Source of the DNA: Hirundichthys speculiger | Lineage: Eukaryota; Chordata; Actinopteri; Beloniformes; Exocoetidae | Length of the DNA: 64,000 nt | Assembly: GCA_018398805.1 (NCBI GenBank) | Contig: JAGFBZ010000868.1 | Location: 124,001-188,000, forward strand | Direction: 5' to 3' | Part shown: piece by piece, positions 62,801 through 64,000 of the stretch | Position numbering within the stretch: the first letter of the stretch is position 1 | Layout: each line of letters opens with the position of its first letter | Program-made: the position numbers and the translations under genes | The notes under the pieces: model-generated | The model's database searches: none | What the model was told of the DNA's origin: nothing | What the model saw: only the letters and a program-made list of their open reading frames with translations

Positions 62801-63618
62801 AAATAGAACCTGAAATTAAGGTTGATTGGTAGTTGATGCCAATTACAGAACATGGATGAGACACGGATCAAATCCATGAGCAGCTTTCTGCTGAGATGAC
62901 ATGTTACAAATCACTTAAAGATAACAGAACTCTTACAGAATTTGGGTTGAAAAAACTGTACATTACAATTAACGTTTGTGCTCACTAGTAAGTGAATACA
63001 TAGATAAATGATGGAGAGGCTGCGTGTGATATAATGTGGCATTGATAGTTGTGTATGATAATAATGAAGCACTCGTTTATAGAAGCTGTGGGGGGGGAAA
63101 TGACGTATCCTGCCTTCATCAAGCCTTCATATCTTTTTTATTGGTGTCTTTTTGTTTAGCTTTCTGGAGAGTATTAACAGTCCACCAGGTTGGGTCCAAC
63201 AACATCTTTTATCTGAGTTTTAAAAAAAAAAAAGGCAGAAGAAAACTGACATAAAGGAATATGTCATGTAAAAAAAAAAAACCAAGCTAGAATGGACTTT
63301 GCCATTGGTTTTAGCAGTGTCGTATCCCATCATCCTTGTTGAGCTGATGATTACCAGTGGAGACGGTTTATGATCTAACACCTGCGGAAGATTCATAGCA
63401 GCTGGATCTGAGGAGATCTGATGATGTTTGTGTTTTCTTTGAGTAAACCTCATTGCTGTGTAACTTTTTAGGTAACCGGGTCAAAAAATGAAGACCAGGT
63501 TCTGAACGCCATCGAGGCCTACACAGAGTTTCGCCCTGAGCTGGCCCACAGAGCCATCAACCAGCTGTTCGACATCGCCAGGATACAGCACTGCAGCCAG
63601 CTGCTCCGAGGCCTGCAG
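53841..63618 (+). CDS. zer1: ZER1, Cullin-2 E3 ligase substrate receptor of the ZYG11 family (N-terminal 403 residues)
   Basis: Substrate-recognition subunit of CUL2-RING ligases; ZER1 and ZYG11B read N-terminal glycine degrons through C-terminal ARM repeats. Coding exons: 53841-54007, 54098-54248, 58078-58532, 61857-62030, 62122-62236, 63472-63618, all in phase, 1,209 bp. The protein starts MATKAGDNPDSLMTL. The DIFLPSEICDKLV segment (42-54) lies in the N-terminal VHL-box region, followed by ESFFQLFSDPRSTRLTRVQLRED, then leucine-rich repeats (DLIELHLTYCNRL, LDLSNVHLLSTAF, LVSLDISGH), then AIEAYTEFRPE and INQLFDIARI leading into the ARM region. An acidic stretch EDTDDEEEES sits in the third coding exon. 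Human ZER1 is about 766 residues, so the second half lies right of the window. ATG 53841 is in the conserved position. No frame breaks are seen. Confidence 0.97.
54401..55545. mobile_element. Complete 1.1-kb hAT element, TAGGGATGCACGATAAC family
   Basis: Ends TAGGGGTGCATGCTAAC and GTTATCGTGCATCCCTA. The octamer ATTCATTG is present on both sides (54,393-54,400 and 55,546-55,553). Right sub-terminal sequence has GTTATCGGTATCGG repeats. No full transposase is seen. Lies in zer1 between the second and third coding exons. Confidence 0.9.
55554..56472. other. zer1: zer1 intron, nothing recognised
   Basis: Moderate GC; no domain-bearing frame and no clear transposon end. Confidence 0.4.
56473..56991. 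mobile_element. hAT-like MITE, CAGTGTTTCCCACA family
   Basis: Ends CAGTGTTTCCCACACG and CTGTGGGAAACACTG are inverse copies. Interior includes a C20 run at about 56,924-56,944 and short frames without domains. Flanking octamers do not match, so the insertion is old or the ends are misjudged. Confidence 0.65.
57543..57905. mobile_element. hAT-like MITE end, TAGGGGTGTGAAAAAAAATC family
   Basis: Starts TAGGGGTGTGAAAAAAAATC followed by GATTTGGCAATATATC. The right part has inverse ATATCGTGATATATCATG motifs and fades at about 57,905 without a clean end. Confidence 0.6.
58753..60095 (+). mobile_element. Non-autonomous hAT element, 1.3-kb family, copy C
   Basis: Starts TAGGGCTGGGCAACGATT and ends ACTTGCCCAGCCCTA, in the same orientation as copy A and collinear with it. 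Flanking octamers are only partly alike (TAAAAAAA and ATAAAATA). It carries a SINE at 59,454-59,641. Lies in the intron after the third zer1 coding exon. Confidence 0.85.
59454..59641 (+). mobile_element. tRNA-derived SINE nested in hAT copy C
   Basis: A-box-like TGGTAGCGCAGTG and B-box-like GGTCGCGAGTTCGACTCC, spaced as in a tRNA, then an unrelated body and an A9 tail. AAATGAA flanks both sides (59,447-59,453 and 59,642-59,648), a 7-bp target duplication. RNA polymerase III transcribed class; source tRNA not assigned. Confidence 0.85.
60290..61560 (+). mobile_element. Second Tc1-like transposon remnant, split by a MITE
   Basis: Frames starting MPKTSAVILEKQ, then SIIRKRPNQSGLFGRVAWRK, then SPHDFWNNARWTHETTVAL (Tc1 transposase with its first catalytic region, DFWNNVLWTDETK-like) and NTQTRGWR. 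The DDE end resumes after the MITE (PSESPDLNLS). Many frame breaks. The outer ends are not found. Confidence 0.75.
60891..61253. mobile_element. hAT-like MITE nested in the Tc1 remnant
   Basis: Starts CAGCCATTCCCAAACTGCAG and ends ACTCTGGGAATTACTG, the same family as 34,197-34,573 in reverse. Carries GACCTCTCACGGCCCACCTG inside. It interrupts the Tc1 frame, so it inserted later. Confidence 0.7.
62237..63471. other. zer1: zer1 intron, nothing recognised
   Basis: AT-rich intron with C, T and A runs (62,485, 62,568, 63,222); no transposon ends seen. Confidence 0.5.
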
Positions 63619-63922
63619 GTACCGGCTCCACTCAGGCTTCGGCTTTTCCTTTAACCCTCTGGCCTCTGGGCCAGAATCGTTTGGCACGTTTTCTGCACTG
63701 TGTTTAAAAAAAGTTGCATTATTTTTCCACAACTTGTTTTAGATGCGATTTTAAACATTACTCCTTTTGCAAGAATTTTAAAATTGTGTCCCAGCCTCTA
63801 AAATTAACCTGTGGAGAGCAGAGAAAGCTCCTGCACCAGAACCAGAACCTGTCTCAGAGTGAGCAAAACATGCACATCCACTCCTTTCAAACTGCTGTTT
63901 TTGATCCATAAGCTTTTCAGAC

Positions 63923-64000
63923 TAGGGATGGGCATAATTAATCGATTAATCGATGATTGATCATTAAGAATTTGGTCAAGGACATTCATTTTCGTCGACG
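63923..64000 (+). mobile_element. hAT-like MITE start at the right edge
   Basis: TAGGGATGGGCATAATTAAT followed by CGATTAATCGATG, a terminus of the TAGGGNTGGGC type, cut by the window end in the zer1 intron after exon 63,472-63,618. Confidence 0.5.

Overview
The window reads as nuclear DNA from a ray-finned (teleost) fish. Three spliced vertebrate genes can be rebuilt exon by exon with GT/AG junctions. The rest is dominated by fish-type repeats: hAT and Tc1 elements, L2/Rex1/L1 LINE tails, a tRNA-derived SINE and very large minisatellite arrays. A percomorph is my guess; the species cannot be fixed from sequence alone.

Layout. (1) Positions 1-7447, minus strand: thnsl2 (threonine synthase-like 2), seven exons present, the C-terminal exon lying left of position 1. 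Exon 4 carries one extra base that breaks the frame. (2) 7.4-22.5 kb: no recognisable gene. It holds two interleaved minisatellites (8.0-13.15 kb), a LINE fragment split by a hAT element, a (TA)n tract, a 19-bp array with a small hAT element inside it (17.0-17.96 kb) and a GTTCAACCACC array (19.0-20.0 kb). (3) 22,476-39,699, minus strand: tbc1d13, complete, 12 coding exons, 400 codons in frame. Its introns hold two more kilobase-scale minisatellites and several DNA transposons. (4) 39.7-49.5 kb: intergenic, made of LINE, Tc1 and long-TIR elements, including a 5'-truncated L1 with a perfect 13-bp target duplication. (5) About 49.5-64 kb, plus strand: zer1. It has a probable non-coding first exon and six coding exons giving the first 403 residues; the ARM-repeat half runs off the right edge. 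Its introns carry a THAP-derived foldback element, several hAT elements, a SINE and Tc1 remnants.

The genes are not an operon. tbc1d13 and zer1 are divergent (head to head), which from memory matches their arrangement in human 9q34.11. thnsl2 is a different neighbour from human, where THNSL2 is on chromosome 2. The three act separately: a PLP phospho-lyase, a Rab GAP, and a Cullin-2 substrate receptor for N-terminal glycine degrons.

I found no previously undescribed gene system. The most unusual material is architectural: higher-order duplication inside the minisatellites, nested hAT insertions dated by their target duplications, a THAP foldback element, and inverted hAT ends bracketing two tbc1d13 exons.
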